This document shows, piece after piece, positions 44,456-56,145 of a stretch of 64,000 nt of DNA. Every line of letters starts with the position of its first letter. The stretch's first letter is position 1. The translations under genes and the position numbers were made by a program. The notes beneath the pieces were generated by a model. It made no database searches. It was not told where the DNA came from and saw nothing but the letters and a program-made list of their open reading frames with translations. Origin of the DNA: Ampelomyces quisqualis (lineage: Eukaryota; Ascomycota; Dothideomycetes; Pleosporales; Phaeosphaeriaceae); contig JAGTXZ010000009.1 in assembly GCA_018398575.1 (NCBI GenBank), positions 992,001-1,056,000 on the forward strand, written 5' to 3'.

Positions 44456-44953
44456 CACCAGCCTACATCTCGGTCTGCTCACCAAAATGACGGAATGCGG
44501 CACACTTGCGCTGTACAGTACTGAGATCACATACCATGTATGGCCTGCCAACAAGAGGAGACTACCGTAAACAACTTCATGAGTGTGAAAGATCTTTGGG
44601 CTGTTCTCACGGCAAGCGACACTGAACCTCAAGCATCGGATCAATCACTTCTGCCTGAAAACCAGTGCTTCCGTGTGCAGCCTTGCATGTGTATCATCTG
44701 AGCCTCGACCCAGGCCATAAAGAGAGCGACATCACCACAACGCAGAGTGTGACGAAACAAGTTCCAAGTGAGTTACATCAATACATTAAATTGCAACCAT
44801 TTTTCGTCCAAATCATCCCGTCTAAACGCCGTAATATTCGCAAAAGGTGGTATCTTGCGCTTTCCCCCCCCCAAAAAAAATCCATTTCCCATATGCTTTA
44901 TAACTCCAGGGCATCAAAAAGTCACTTTTCGTCGGCGGTCCGTTCGCTCTCTC
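44456..44953. other. Intergenic between convergent genes
   Basis: 3' ends of RRG9 and the triple-repeat gene. It includes a C7A8 homopolymer run near 44866-44880. Nothing else seen. Confidence 0.4.
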
Positions 44954-45388
44954 TTATGCGCCGTACACAGCAGCACTCGCATTGTTGACGCTGCGGTGGT
45001 GCTCGACAGCCCTGGTCTTGATGGCCTTCCACACCTTCTCAATGTTGCGTGGGGCCTGCATGTCCTCGCGCTCGGCCTCGGAAATGGCTTTGGGAGGGGG
45101 TGCGACGGAGCCGGAGCGTGACGATCCGGGGGTGGACGTGCCCTGGGAGTAGAAGACTGCGTAGGCTTCGTTCATCTCCCGGTGGTGCTTCTTGAGCGCC
45201 TTCCATGCCTTGGCGATGTTGCGGTCTGAGTGCTCCGAGTCCTGGGATGTGGTGGAGGACTTGCGGGAGGCGCTGGGGGTGCTGGCTGCGGACAGACCGG
45301 GGTAGTAGGTTGCTTGGTAGGCGGCGTTGAGGCTGTCGTGGTGGGCTTTTGCGTGGGCAGCCATGTTGGAGAAGACGTTGGATGGCAT
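44954..45388 (-). CDS. Small protein with three HH-x-x-x-N-x-AY repeats
   Basis: 144 aa from the ATG at 45388 (MPSNVFSNMAAHAKAHHDSL). The frame extends upstream to 45598, but that segment looks like leader sequence, and a TATA-like element (TATATAA on the minus strand, near 45570) lies in it. Three related helical units are visible: HAKAHHDSLNAAYQATYYPG, then NIAKAWKALKKHHREMNEAY followed by AVFYSQG, then NIEKVWKAIKTRAVEHHRSV followed by NNASAAVYG. Ser/Thr-rich linkers (TPSASRKSSTTSQDSEHS; TSTPGSSRSGS) separate them. There is no signal peptide or membrane segment. I do not recognise the family. The clear internal repetition and coding character support a real gene. Confidence 0.75.
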   Translation of the reverse strand: MPSNVFSNMAAHAKAHHDSLNAAYQATYYPGLSAASTPSASRKSSTTSQDSEHSDRNIAKAWKALKKHHREMNEAYAVFYSQGTSTPGSSRSGSVAPPPKAISEAEREDMQAPRNIEKVWKAIKTRAVEHHRSVNNASAAVYGA

Positions 45389-46560
45389 TGTGGTAGTTGT
45401 GGTTGGTTTTTTGGAGGTTGAAGCTTGGAGGCTGAAGGTGTGGATGTTGGTGTTGATTGTGGTAGGATAGTCGATTGGAGTGGTTGCTATGCTCGATGCT
45501 TTGCTCGTTGATTGATGTGCTTGGAGATTGACAGCCATCCGTTTCGTACCCTTCACGACCATTATATACCCCTTCTCCATATTTTTAATGACACCCACTA
45601 GACATCACAGTGTCACACTAAAACCACAATTCCCAGTCATCGAAATTTTATTCAGCACGCCCTGCACCACACACCGTACACGCCTTGCCCACACGCCTTG
45701 CACATGTCCAAAACACCATCGCCCACACCACTGCAGGCCAATCAGACCTCGAGAACCCTGCCCAGCCCACTTAATTTGTCAGCGAAAAATCTTGCAGGGC
45801 GCACCGTGCATGGCCAACAAAGGACACCGGACAGCCTCGCGCCCTGCGGAAAAACTCACCCACCTACGCCCTACCCTAAAAAAAAACATGGATGGCGGAT
45901 AGTTTCCCGTCGGCGGCGGCTGATCTCCCGATCTAAAATTTTGCATCCAGCCGTTGTTGCGCAGGCGCGCGCGCACGTGGGCACAGATTTTTCCACTCGA
46001 TTCCCCCAACGGCAGGCTTCTAACACTTAACGGCATGGCCCAATGAAAATTTGCTATTGGATTGCGGGCCAGTTACGTTTTGTCGATCCAGTTTGCGCCG
46101 CATTGTACCCGCATACATCGGCGGCGAGACTAGCTTGGCAAGGCGCGCTTTCACCATGTTTTGCTGGTTGCGGTGTTGCATGCGATGTGGATGCTTGTAC
46201 GTAAAGACATGTAGCAGGTTTTGTCGACGTGTGCCGTTAACTGTTAGAGGAATGCCTTTGGAGGTTTGGCATGGCAAAATCTTGGGTCTGTTGGGTGTTT
46301 TGAGTTCGCGACCGTGAAATTGTGGGGTGATGGTGCAACGTCGTGACTCCATCGGAGAAGTGTCTAGGCCCATCGTGAGGTTTCCCGATGGCCAGCAGTG
46401 TAGATGCGACGACCGTATGACGCAATACAATTAACCAAGTATTGTTTGACTGCTCACTGCGCGATATAAGGTCATGAAAATGCTATTTCGGGTATATCGT
46501 GACATTCGATCTTGACGCCCCTGACATGCGCATACCTGCATTCATGTCTACTGTGCACAA
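45389..46560. other. Intergenic 1.2 kb
   Basis: Promoter/leader of the triple-repeat gene and 3' region of DSC3. A TATA-like element lies near 45561-45572. No further gene recognised. Confidence 0.4.
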
Positions 46561-47544
46561 TCACGCGCTCCATCTCATGAAGCCAAAGATGGTGTTGATC
46601 AACACTCCCATAACCACAGCCAGCTGCCTTCTCCTACTCCACACCCCTTCTTCTCTAAAGCCCCAGACCAAAGCCCCCAACGGCCAGAAGAACCCCGTCA
46701 TATATCCCCACAGCATATCATCAAGCCCGCCCTCCTCGACGGCAAATCCCGCGCCCCAACCCGCATCGCCACCTTCCCCAGTCAATGCAGGTGAAGGATC
46801 TGTGGCCGTGCTGTCTAGCCACCGGTCCTCGAGAATGCGCATCTCTGCCGGCGAGGGCATGGTGTCGGGCGTGTGCGTGAAAGACAGGTTCGTCTGGAAG
46901 TGCGAGCGGAGAGATGCGACCTCCTGGGCCGTGAAGCCGGAGCTCAGGAGGCGGTCGAACCCCTGCGCTTGTGGTTGAGGTGCCGTAGAGCTGCGCCGCC
47001 GGGCGTCATTGCTATGACTGGCTATACTGGTGCTCGCGCGACGCAGTGAAGGTGAAGTGGAGGCGGTCTCGTATTGGACCTTCAGTGATTCTTCCGTGCT
47101 CTCCGCCAGCGTCGCTTCGCTGGCAAGCTCAGAGTACGACAGCGCATCACCTAGTGAGCAGTGAATGTAGCACGTTTTTGCGTCTGAAGGCGTGTCTGCT
47201 GTCTTGCCATATCCTGCTGCCGGCGATTGTCGCAAGGGCTGCTTCCCTTTGCTGTTGCTTCCTGATTCATTTTCGTTGTATGGCCCGTTCAGTCGTGGTG
47301 GAGGTGGCGGCAGCCTTAGAGATCTCGACAAGGGCTCTGTGTCGGCGAGGACTTTGCCTGCGTAGATTAATCGAAGTCGCGCCGGCGCATGCTGAGACGG
47401 CAGGTTCTGGCGGATAAGCTGCTTCAAAGAGAGGGTCGTGGTCACTCTCGGAGCATTTATGGACAACGGGAGATCCGGCACAGGAGCCGTAAAGCGTATG
47501 ATTAAGTAAATTAGCTGCTCAGGAAGGGGTGTCGCGTTCGCCAT
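46561..47544 (-). CDS. DSC3: Dsc E3 ubiquitin ligase complex subunit 3-like
   Basis: 327 aa, one exon, start MANATPLPEQLIYLIIRFTA. An N-terminal ubiquitin-like domain (LIIRFTAPVPDLPLSI...LRLIYAGKVLADTEPL) is followed by CYIHCSLGDALS. A disordered Ser-rich linker leads to a C-terminal DUF2407_C part: GFDRLLSSGFTAQEVASLRS, then DDMLWGYMTGFFWPLGALVW, then QLAVVMGVLINTIFGFMRW. Two C-terminal membrane spans are apparent. In fission yeast and Aspergillus the Golgi/ER Dsc complex cleaves or activates SREBP and supports low-oxygen growth. The N-terminal extension of the frame lacks an ATG. Confidence 0.88.
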   Translation of the reverse strand: MANATPLPEQLIYLIIRFTAPVPDLPLSINAPRVTTTLSLKQLIRQNLPSQHAPARLRLIYAGKVLADTEPLSRSLRLPPPPPRLNGPYNENESGSNSKGKQPLRQSPAAGYGKTADTPSDAKTCYIHCSLGDALSYSELASEATLAESTEESLKVQYETASTSPSLRRASTSIASHSNDARRRSSTAPQPQAQGFDRLLSSGFTAQEVASLRSHFQTNLSFTHTPDTMPSPAEMRILEDRWLDSTATDPSPALTGEGGDAGWGAGFAVEEGGLDDMLWGYMTGFFWPLGALVWGFREEGVWSRRRQLAVVMGVLINTIFGFMRWSA

Positions 47545-47870
47545 GTCGAAGGTGGAACGATGCTGCGGCGAAGCTCGGAGGTGCTCGAAGCTCTCTCGCA
47601 AAGGGTAGTGATCTCAAGTGCCGCTGGGAAGGGTCTCCCTCCTCACACCACGTACATAGTTCAACGTTCCAAACAAGCAGCCATAATTGTTGCCCATCAG
47701 GGACCTCGTGGTGTGCTGCTTAAATTCGTTGGTTGCGACACGCGGCATGTGGCAAGCCGGAGCTATGACACGCTGGGGTCATGCACCTGAAGTATGCTCC
47801 CCCGTCCGTATTCCCCACTATTCTCGACACAGACACCCCGCCATATATACTGACTTGGGCGTTCTCCACC
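47545..47870. other. Short divergent promoter (DSC3 / Dabb gene)
   Basis: About 325 bp between divergent starts. A TATATA-type element lies at about 47842-47849, 20-30 bp upstream of the Dabb ATG. Confidence 0.4.
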
Positions 47871-48303
47871 ATGACGATCATTCACATTGTGCTGTTTGAA
47901 TGGAAGTCGACTGCATCACTAGAGCAGATTCAAGAAGTTTGTCACCAAGTTATTCGTTGCTTTCTTACAATGGCTGATAATGTAGGCATGCAAACGCATG
48001 CTCGCACTGAGTGAACAGTGCATGCATCCAACTTCCCAGAAGCCATACATCAAATCATTTACCGGCGGAAAGAATAATAGTCGGGAAGGACAAGCCGTAT
48101 GCGAGCCGCTCACACCTTGTCTAGAGCCCCGCTAACGCTTGCTTGAGGACCCTTATACCCATGGGTTTGTGGTCGAGTTCGAGAGTGCTGAGGATCGTGA
48201 CTATTATGTGTTCAATGATCCGGCTCACCAAGAATTCATCAAGTTTGCGGGTGAGGTCGCCAATGGGGTGAAGGTAGTGGATTATGAGCCGGGGAAGGTG
48301 TAA
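47871..48303 (+). CDS. Stress-responsive A/B barrel (Dabb) domain protein
   Basis: 110 aa, whole protein one Dabb domain, from exons 47871-47936, 47986-48096 and 48148-48303. It reads MTIIHIVLFEWKSTASLEQI, then QEACKRMLALSEQCMHP, then KPYIKSFTGGKNNSREGQA-D, then HGFVVEFESAEDRDYYVFND. It ends EVANGVKVVDYEPGKV. The first intron uses GTTTGT (49 bp, branch CTGAT), the second GTATGC (51 bp, branch CTAAC, acceptor GAG|). Dabb proteins form dimeric ferredoxin-like barrels; some are stress-induced and some (olivetolic-acid-cyclase type) catalytic. No cluster context points to a particular role. Confidence 0.88.
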
Positions 48304-48381
48304 ATGCTGTGCCGAGTATAACGCCGAGTATGCTTCGCCTTGCCATGTTTCGTTGAGAGCAATGAAAACCTTGTATGGGTA

Positions 48382-49183
48382 TCACGATACACTAAATGAC
48401 TCTCCACAGCCGCATTGCTCGGCTAAGGCATGTTAGCTTTGAGTCTTGAATACCCATAGGTCCAAACTCACTGATATTTGGGTTCCTGAAAATGAAGCGC
48501 TCGTTCAGTTTGTCCTCCAGCCAATCCATCTCGCTCCCGATGATATTCAGTAACGCCTTGTTGTCGATCAGCACCTTCACGCCGTCTTGCTCCACCTGCT
48601 CGTCCAGCATTGAGGGCTTGTCCACATATTCCAGGTGATACGCTAAGCCAGAGCAGCCCTTGGCTCTTGTGCCTATTCTGATGAGCTTTGGCTCCGGTTG
48701 ATTAAGCAGTTCCCGCAGGTGTGCAACTGCCGATTGCGAGAGCTTGATCGTCGCTTTCCGAGGTCCAAACTTGTATCTTCGCGGCCGGAGCGGTTTGCTG
48801 GGAACTGCTTCGCTTTTCTGTGCTTCACCCTCGGGTATGCTGGCGCTGGGGCGGTCTTGCTGTGTAGCCTGGTTGATGTGTGCCGGCGATGGCTGTGGAG
48901 ATGGCGAGCTATTCGCCTCTGGCTTTCCTCCGGCTATCGAGGTATCGGGCACTCTAGTAGTGCGCGGTGGAGGCGGCGGTGGCTGCAGTGAATGAGGCTG
49001 ATATGCTGTTGCAGTCTGCATTTGCCTCTTGGACGACTGACGGTAGGCTGCTGACCAAGAGAAGGCTCGTAGGCATTGTGGACATGTGCGGGGAACGGAG
49101 GCGGAGGCGGAGGCGGAGGCGGCAAATCGTGAGATTGTCGGAGTCGTTCGCACGAATGCGCCGGTCGTGCGGATTAGGGACAT
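48382..49183 (-). CDS. ISA1: Iron-sulfur cluster assembly protein Isa1 (IscA type)
   Basis: 250 aa from exons 49183-48472 and 48422-48382. An A-type scaffold domain occupies the C-terminus: ATIKLSQSAVAHLRELLNQP, RIGTRAKGCSGLAYHLEYVD (first conserved Cys), NPNI-TEQCGCGESFSVS (last two conserved Cys, created only by the 49-bp intron). Without splicing the frame lacks the CGCG pair. The N-terminus is a long mitochondrial presequence plus a disordered Pro/Ser linker. It includes a (GGAGGC)n microsatellite near 49097-49122 encoding alternating Ala-Ser. It functions in maturation of mitochondrial [4Fe-4S] proteins. Confidence 0.93.
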
Positions 49184-49663
49184 GGTCGTCGGGATCTGAA
49201 GGCGGCGTTATGGCTACGTGAAGGTGCAGAGCAAGGGTGATATGGTCATAAATGGCGAGGGCTCGGATGTGGGTCCCGAATCCGCTGAGGCTATGTCATC
49301 TGCGCGGTAAATCCCGGGCCACTGAAGCGTATTGAAAAGCAAGGCTTCTCATTGGCTGGTCGTTCGCCACGCCTACGACATGTCAGACTTCCGGAATGAA
49401 TCCTGTCATCCCATCTGACACCACCATCACAAGTTGCTTCCCAGTAACGCTATACGGAGTACATTACTTCCTATCTAGTTGGCAACGAACATACCTTCTC
49501 TATGCTTAATAGAATAAGTTCTGAGCTTGTCTGTGCACACAAAGAGATATGGCCATTTCGACTCGCGTATGCGTTCATCCTCAATTCTGCACTATGCTCG
49601 ACTGAGATGCCTCTATATTGTACTAGTATTGCATGATCAAGCGCAAGTGTACACAACGTCTCA

Positions 49664-51304
49664 CTACAAGTCAATTCCTTCCTTTTTCCCAGAACCCATC
49701 CCGCTAAGTGGTCCCTTCATGACCATCAAAGTCATGACTTCGTACAAGACGTCCTGGCATGTGTCAGTATGCCTTCAGCTACAACATCAATACGACTTAC
49801 CGCAGCAGCCATGGTGGTCAGCTCAGCATTGGTATCATACGCAGGAGCGACTTCGACGATATCGGTGGCGATCAAGTTGATGCCTTCAAGACCACGGATG
49901 ATGGTACGGAGCTCACGAGTCGTCCATCCGCCTGTCTCGGGGGTACCAGTAGCGGGTGCGACTACGGCGACAAATCAGTCGTGATTGCGCAATGATGGAG
50001 GGCAAAATAGACTTACAAGCTGGGTCGAGTGTATCAATGTCGATGCTTAGGTACACGGGCTTTGTCGTGCCAACCCTGTCCCGGATCTTCTTGATGATGC
50101 CATCGGTACCGATCTTGTCCACCTCTCTAGCTTCAACAATTTCGAAGCCACAGTAGCCGTCGTTCTCGTAGTCGGAAGGTCCAGATAGCGTCGTGCGGAT
50201 GCCAGCATGTATGTTCGAGTCGTTGGCAAGCAGACCTTCTTGCGCAGCATGGAAGAAGTATGTGCCATGGTTGATACTAGCCTGTTCGCTCGGTGCACCA
50301 CCAAAGACCTTTGGCTTCCAGGTGTCGCTTTTTATATAGCATTAGCTATCACTCGCACCAACGTCCATCCGGAATAACTTACAGATGGCTGTCGAAATGA
50401 ATAACGCTAACCGGTCCGTACTCGCTACAGTTATGATTCAGTCTTCGTTCGCCTAGCAGTAAGTTCTGTTTACTCACCGGTTGATGGAGCGCAACAAAGG
50501 CAGGGTGATAGTGTGATCGCCACCGAGTGTGATCAAGCGCGGCAAGGTTTTGCCCTTCTTAGATGGTCCGGGCTTGTCTGCATCGGTGTGTGGGGCTCGG
50601 CTCAGGAGCAAGTTGTGGCCTTCTTCAATCTGTTGTAGCGCGTAGGCGTTGTCGTACCTGCACATCACTATCAGACCCCTCATACGCAGCGAAAAATACA
50701 GCTGTAAGTACTCACGAGATGACTGGAATGTCGCCACAGTCGATGACCTTGGCCCAAGAATCGAAAGGATTTGCCTTGAGTGGGACGTTGTATCCGCCAC
50801 TAAATCCGACCCTTCGTGAGCCTTTTTGCCCGCGGGGAACCAAAAGTAAGCATGCAACTGCTTGAAGGAAACATACTAGAGATTGAGGCGGCGAGAACCT
50901 TGTCTAATTCCGCTTGGCCCGAAACGAGCTCCGGGGCGGTACGATGTACCAGTGTCAAATGGCGCACCTGTCGCTCTGTTAACAGGCGATTGCCAATTGC
51001 GCCTCGAATGGCCTACCAATGAAAGCAATGTCGTAGTTCGCGTGGGTGGACAAGCACGGGTTGTAAGGGAGGCGCCCGAACGTAGAAATTCCAGAGAAGA
51101 CAGAGTCCGCCTAGCAAAAAGGTCAATTGCTAGTCGCGAGCGAATTTCGAAGCATCGAAGCAGTACCTGGGTGCCGCCGTCGCCAGGCAGCTTGTTATAC
51201 CATACTCCTTCGAGCGGACCGACCAATGGCTCTTGGTCATGGCCGTGGTCGCCGTGAGCAGCTACAGCGGCTGCAAAACTGAGAACAGTGGAAGAGAGCT
51301 TCAT
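49664..51304 (-). CDS. Secreted agmatinase-like ureohydrolase
   Basis: 396 aa from nine exons: 51304-51167, 51110-51017, 50967-50877, 50799-50716, 50657-50478, 50424-50383, 50327-50017, 49961-49801 and 49753-49664. The N-terminus MKLSSTVLSFAAAVAAHGDH is a signal peptide. The Mn-binding motifs are intact: LITLGGDHTITLPLL, IHFDSHL-DTWKP (split by intron 6) and LSIDIDTLDPAF-APATGTPE (split by intron 7). The substrate loop GAPFDTGTSYRPGARFGP matches agmatinase/guanidinobutyrase rather than arginase. It hydrolyses a guanidino substrate to urea plus amine. Secretion-signal-bearing members of this family are known in fungi. Introns are 46-77 bp. The exact substrate is unknown. Confidence 0.92.
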
Positions 51305-52474
51305 TCTGGAGGCAATTGAAGTTTTGGGAAAAAGCTTGAAACTGTACGGTTAAAAACCTTTTTAGAGATCGGGGTATCAAGTGTAAATAGCTGTGGACAG
51401 CTCCAACACTTTGGTATCAGCCATCATCTTGACGAGCTCCTGTTAGGTAAACGACTTTTAGGTAAATAGCTTGGAGCTACCCCGATTCATTACGTCGTGT
51501 GCAGACGCGACTTCAGGTCACGTCCAATCGGCTAACAGTCCTTGAGAAGCTCCAGGAGCCGAAGCTTTGCGGGGATTTGCAGTTTCTGGTCACTGGAAAG
51601 CCCTTATCTGTGAGGAACAAAGTGGGAGAAGTGCAGAGTGCCAGAGTCACACACAAGACGATTTCAAAGACATCTCAGGGCTTTATTACGAGATTCACCA
51701 GCACCTTGATGGCTCACGTTATGCAATAATTAGTTCCCTCTCTCGAGGCAGTATTGTGCACACAGACCGACGGAACAAGGAACCCCGCCAGGTGAAATGA
51801 CGGTACCATATGCCATAAGGTTCGAGATGGTAGCTTTGTCCAATCAAAAGAGTCACAGACATGCCGTAATGTCGAGACTCAGGTTTTTGTCGCTCAGTCT
51901 TATCTGAAAGTGGATTAATATCGAGAACCATTCAGGCAGCTAGCACCCGATGCATGCATGTCTTCCGGAGTATGGAAGTGGAGCGCATCCTCGACAAGAG
52001 GAAGTTTGACGAATCAGCAGCTCTGATGGTAACCAGCCTCAAGCTCTTATTGGATGAACCTTGACAGAGATGCATGCCACCGCTTTCTACCCACATACGT
52101 TTTGCCATTATTGAAGACTATCTCCACACACTCTACTGTCTAAGATCGACTACACAGTACGTCAGCATGGACTGACGTGAAGCTCTGAGCCTTCCTTGGA
52201 TATAGGTCTAGGATGTCACTGCTCGCCAAACGGGCGGTCGGATGCGTGCGCACGATAAGGTTTACCGAGGTTCAAGCCTGCATGAGTTACCGTTGATTAT
52301 GGTAAGCATCGGTGGGCGTAGGACTTGCTGAGGTGAACAACAATCAACGCTCTTTGGGCTGTAATCAATAGCGGTTGCAAATCTCGTCCGAATAACTATC
52401 TATCTCTATTCACGCAATTGTATAAGCATCTTTGCTCAACAATACGATGCCACCCAGCTATGCCGCGGCTGCGG
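51305..52474. other. Intergenic 1.2 kb
   Basis: Promoter of the agmatinase gene and 3' region of the MATE gene. Short frames only; no RNA gene or repeat recognised. Confidence 0.4.
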
Positions 52475-54080
52475 CTAGTTGTAAGGAGCATCTGGTGCGG
52501 AGACCCCAAGTTCTGCCCTATCATCATTGTCCATCCTCTCAAATGCCTTCTTGACTTGGTAATCCCAATTGCTCCACGCAACGATTGCCCACTCACCGAA
52601 GCCAACCAGGTACAATGCAATGCACTGGCCGATCCATAATCCACCCAAACCCCAGCCGTGAAAAGCAAGCCAAATTCCCAATGGTAAAGCTCCACAGTAG
52701 TAGCTCACGATGTTGACAGTGGCCCCGATATGTTGTCTTCCCATTCCTCTCAATGCTCCACCGCAACTGCCGTTCAACCCGTCTGCAATCTGGAATAATG
52801 CCACATACGGCATGACTTGAGCAGTAAGCTTGATCACCTCAATATCATCATTGAAGATCCTCGCATAGAAGTCTTTTACGCCCATCAGCACAGCCAGTAC
52901 GAGAGCGCCCAAGATCATGCTCAGAACAGCTGCTGTGTTTGCCGCCCTTGCTGCGCCCTTTGCGTTGCGTGCTCCTAGAAGGTTGCCCACTCGAGAGGAG
53001 GTGGCAACCCCAACTCCGAAAGGAATCGTGTTCATGACTTGGTCGGTTGTCATGATCACACTTTGGGCAGCCAGAGGTATTGTTCCGAGTTTGCCGGCAA
53101 CGAGAGCAACAATCTCGAAAGCCCACCACTCTGTTCCAACATGGATAACGCCGAGGAAAGCCAGGCGCGCAAACGTCGCCATATTTTGTAAACATTTCCG
53201 ATCCCAGCCGCCCCAGCATTGCCAGCCATCTACAAAACGGGCATACGCGAGAAGTAGCAGGAAGGAAGCCCAGTAGGCAATGCCAGTCGCAAGTGGCGCA
53301 CCAAGTAGTCCCATGTTGAATGTGTATACGAACAGGTAATTCAGACCGGCACTTAGCGGAGACGTGACGAGGAGGACGTAAGTTCCGGGTCTCATGATTT
53401 CTGTAGTGATCAGCAAAGGACTCATCGTGCGGAGCAAGTACCTTACCTTGTGCCTGTAAATACTTCTTCAAAGCCTCGAAGAAAATGTAGCCGATACCTC
53501 CGGGAGCCAGCACAGAGAGGAATCTTGCCGAGTCGCGCGCAATATAGTCTTCTTGACCGAGGGCCTTGAATAGGGGTTCTGAGCAGAACCACAAGATCGC
53601 AACGGGGATGTAGAACAGTAGGAGGACGATGAATGATCGCTGGAGAATAATTCCGAGGTCATGGCGATTTTTACTTCCAGTAAAGCTTGCCGATGCTAGT
53701 GTGTCGATTGCGGTGGTTCCACCCAGTGCGATAAGCCATCCTGTAGCCATTGCAAACATGTAAGAGAAAGCTGCCGTGGCCAGCGCTTCGGGTGATAAGC
53801 GTCCTACAATCAGGACTGAAACCGTTTGGAGAGAGTTCTGGAGAGCATATGCTAGTATGACGGGTAGTGATCCTTTGAAAAGCACCCAGAACTCCCGGGA
53901 GACGAGCTGGAATTTGGAGGCATCCTCGAATTCAGAAGTTTCGCCAGCAGACAGTTCTTCGTGTTGGGCGGGTGGTAGAAGAGAGGTTCGCTCATCGGGC
54001 GCAACGCCCGCTTCTGAAGCCTTGGATCTGCGGAGGAAACGGGGTAGCCACGATTGCGGCTCGTTCGTGTGGTTGGCCAT
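52475..54080 (-). CDS. MATE-family multidrug/toxin efflux transporter
   Basis: 519 aa from exons 54080-53447 and 53400-52475. The 46-bp intron (GTAAGG...CTGAT...ACAG) joins FFEALKKYLQAQ-EIMRPGTYVLL. A hydrophilic N-terminal tail (ERTSLLPPAQHEELSAGETS) precedes about 12 membrane segments. MATE landmarks are LPVILAYALQNSLQTVSVLI, GRLSPEALATAAFSYMF, IDTLASASFTGSKNRHDLGI and, in the second half, VATSSRVGNLLGARNAKGA and GLNGSCGGALRGMGRQHIGA. It is an antiporter (H+ or Na+ coupled) exporting organic cations, by family. It is likely in the plasma or vacuolar membrane. The substrate is unknown. Confidence 0.93.
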
Positions 54081-56145
54081 TCTGTGGGGATATGTGGCAA
54101 CCCGGTCACTTCATGGATTTCCTAGTCTGATGCGAAAACAAATTTGAAGGCAATGAAATGAGCCAGCGACTGTAAAAAGAAGACCGCATGCTGCACATAA
54201 GAGAACCAAAACGCAACAGAGTGGAGACAGTGCAAGTTACAGCATTGACGCAACGGCCCATGACCGATGTAATTGCTAGTCTAAGTGATGGACAAACCAA
54301 GTTGAAACATTACATGCACGCTGCACCGATAAAGGTAGATAGATTTCGCTCTAAACTCAATGATTGATAGCGGTGAGATGAGACGAAGTCGTGACTGGAT
54401 GCATATGATGCGGCAGTCTTATCGACCTGCATTCAAGAATCAAGTCCCTTGACCCTTGACTAAGGCCCTTCGGTAAGTCCGATTACGTGACGTGAATTCA
54501 GACCGTACGGCTCCAATCAGTGAGACGGGACATGTCATAGTCGTGAACTACCATTAGGGGCTTGCACACGTGCCGGCCCCGTAACCCCGTCACCAGCGAT
54601 TGATCCCTATATCATCGTCCTGCGGCTATACCACCTCGGTGGAAGCCCGCGATTTTGTCAGATTATGGTGCTGCTTCTGTTGTACAGTCGCTTGGACATG
54701 TAAAAATCATCAGGTTTGTTTTTGCTGAGCAGTGTGCCCTTCGCGAGTCTGTTTGCGCGCTTTCCTCAATTCGGTGGTGCGACTACCGAGGTTGGTCCAC
54801 CGAGTCTACACTTCTCCTGCACACTACACGCATCTAGCTGAACAGAAACACGTCCGATCTGGGTTTGGATTGAAACGTGGAGAAGGAAGAATAAATATCT
54901 ACCAACCAAAGTCAGCGCAATGACTCAAGCAATGACTCAATAATAGACCAGCTCGACTAACGTTACCATGTGAAACTTGTCGAAACCTTCGGCAAACCAT
55001 CGGCTTTTTGCCTAGGGAGCACACCGGTGCAATTGAGTTGGAATGTGAAATTTGGTGGCCCTGCGTCAGCTTTCACCGCGAGGTTGATCGCAACATTATG
55101 GCTGCCTCTTCCCCAGCTACTCTGTCGCTCGGCCCGTTGAAACTCTTCATGCCACAACGATATATCCAAATCGTGGCTTTCTACATAGGTATTACTAGTG
55201 CATTAGTAGTGAATAGGTGAGACTCACTATTCAGCACAACTCTTCTTAACGTTCGACTAACACGCCGAGAAAACATTCGTGGCGTTACTCAAATACCTTC
55301 AATCGACTTGTGTAACCGCTACGCATCGTGAGACACAAACGACAAAATGTCGGTTGAGAGTAAGCGACCTGTGAAGCGACGAACGGAACACGGACCTACA
55401 AACGCCTAGCCGGCAGATATACCGTAACGGAAAGTAATTATAGTTTAAGCGCATGTCGGATGACTACTCGGATGGCAAGCGCAGATGAGCTAGTAGTAGT
55501 CTGGTGTGATCACCCAAAACCAAAGGTCGTTTGAAAAACTGCTGAACAAACTGTAGTACCAACACACACGCTGACAGTACCAAGTCTACCCACCTCATGC
55601 GGATGGCGACGACTCATCGCAACCCGTGTTGATGAGCCCTGTCTGAAATTAAAGGTGATGTTGAACATAAATTTGTTGACAAGCCGCGAAGATGCGTACT
55701 CGAAAGATTGGCATATACATCGTACATCGTACCGACACAACACGGCACATGTACGACTAGTAAGCCAAGCACAATCAAACCCGCAAAGCCACAAAAGCGC
55801 AAGGTTAAAATCTCAAACATGGCATTGAGCGAATGTAGGGTATCCAGCTGAAAGAGCAAATCCACGGATGGCCATTCATGTCCATGACTCCATGTTAACA
55901 AAACGCCTCGAAGTTCAAAAAACTTGGATCCAGAAGCCGAGAAATGCCGCAAAATATGCAAAGATGAAAAGTCATAAAGTCGTCAAGGGTGTGCGCTGCA
56001 TTAACGGACAAGAACCATGCCGCACCAGTACCACTCGTGTATCTGATCGACATTGTCCATGCGCATGTGCAGCCGGATCGACACGGTGATCGCCCAACCC
56101 CACCGAGGCGATGGTGAAAGTCTCCATTTCTTCCACGTGCGATGC
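54081..56145. other. Intergenic 2.1 kb; nothing convincing
   Basis: Between the MATE promoter and the GH76 3' end. Only short overlapping frames, and no tRNA, repeat or transposon motif recognised. Confidence 0.4.
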
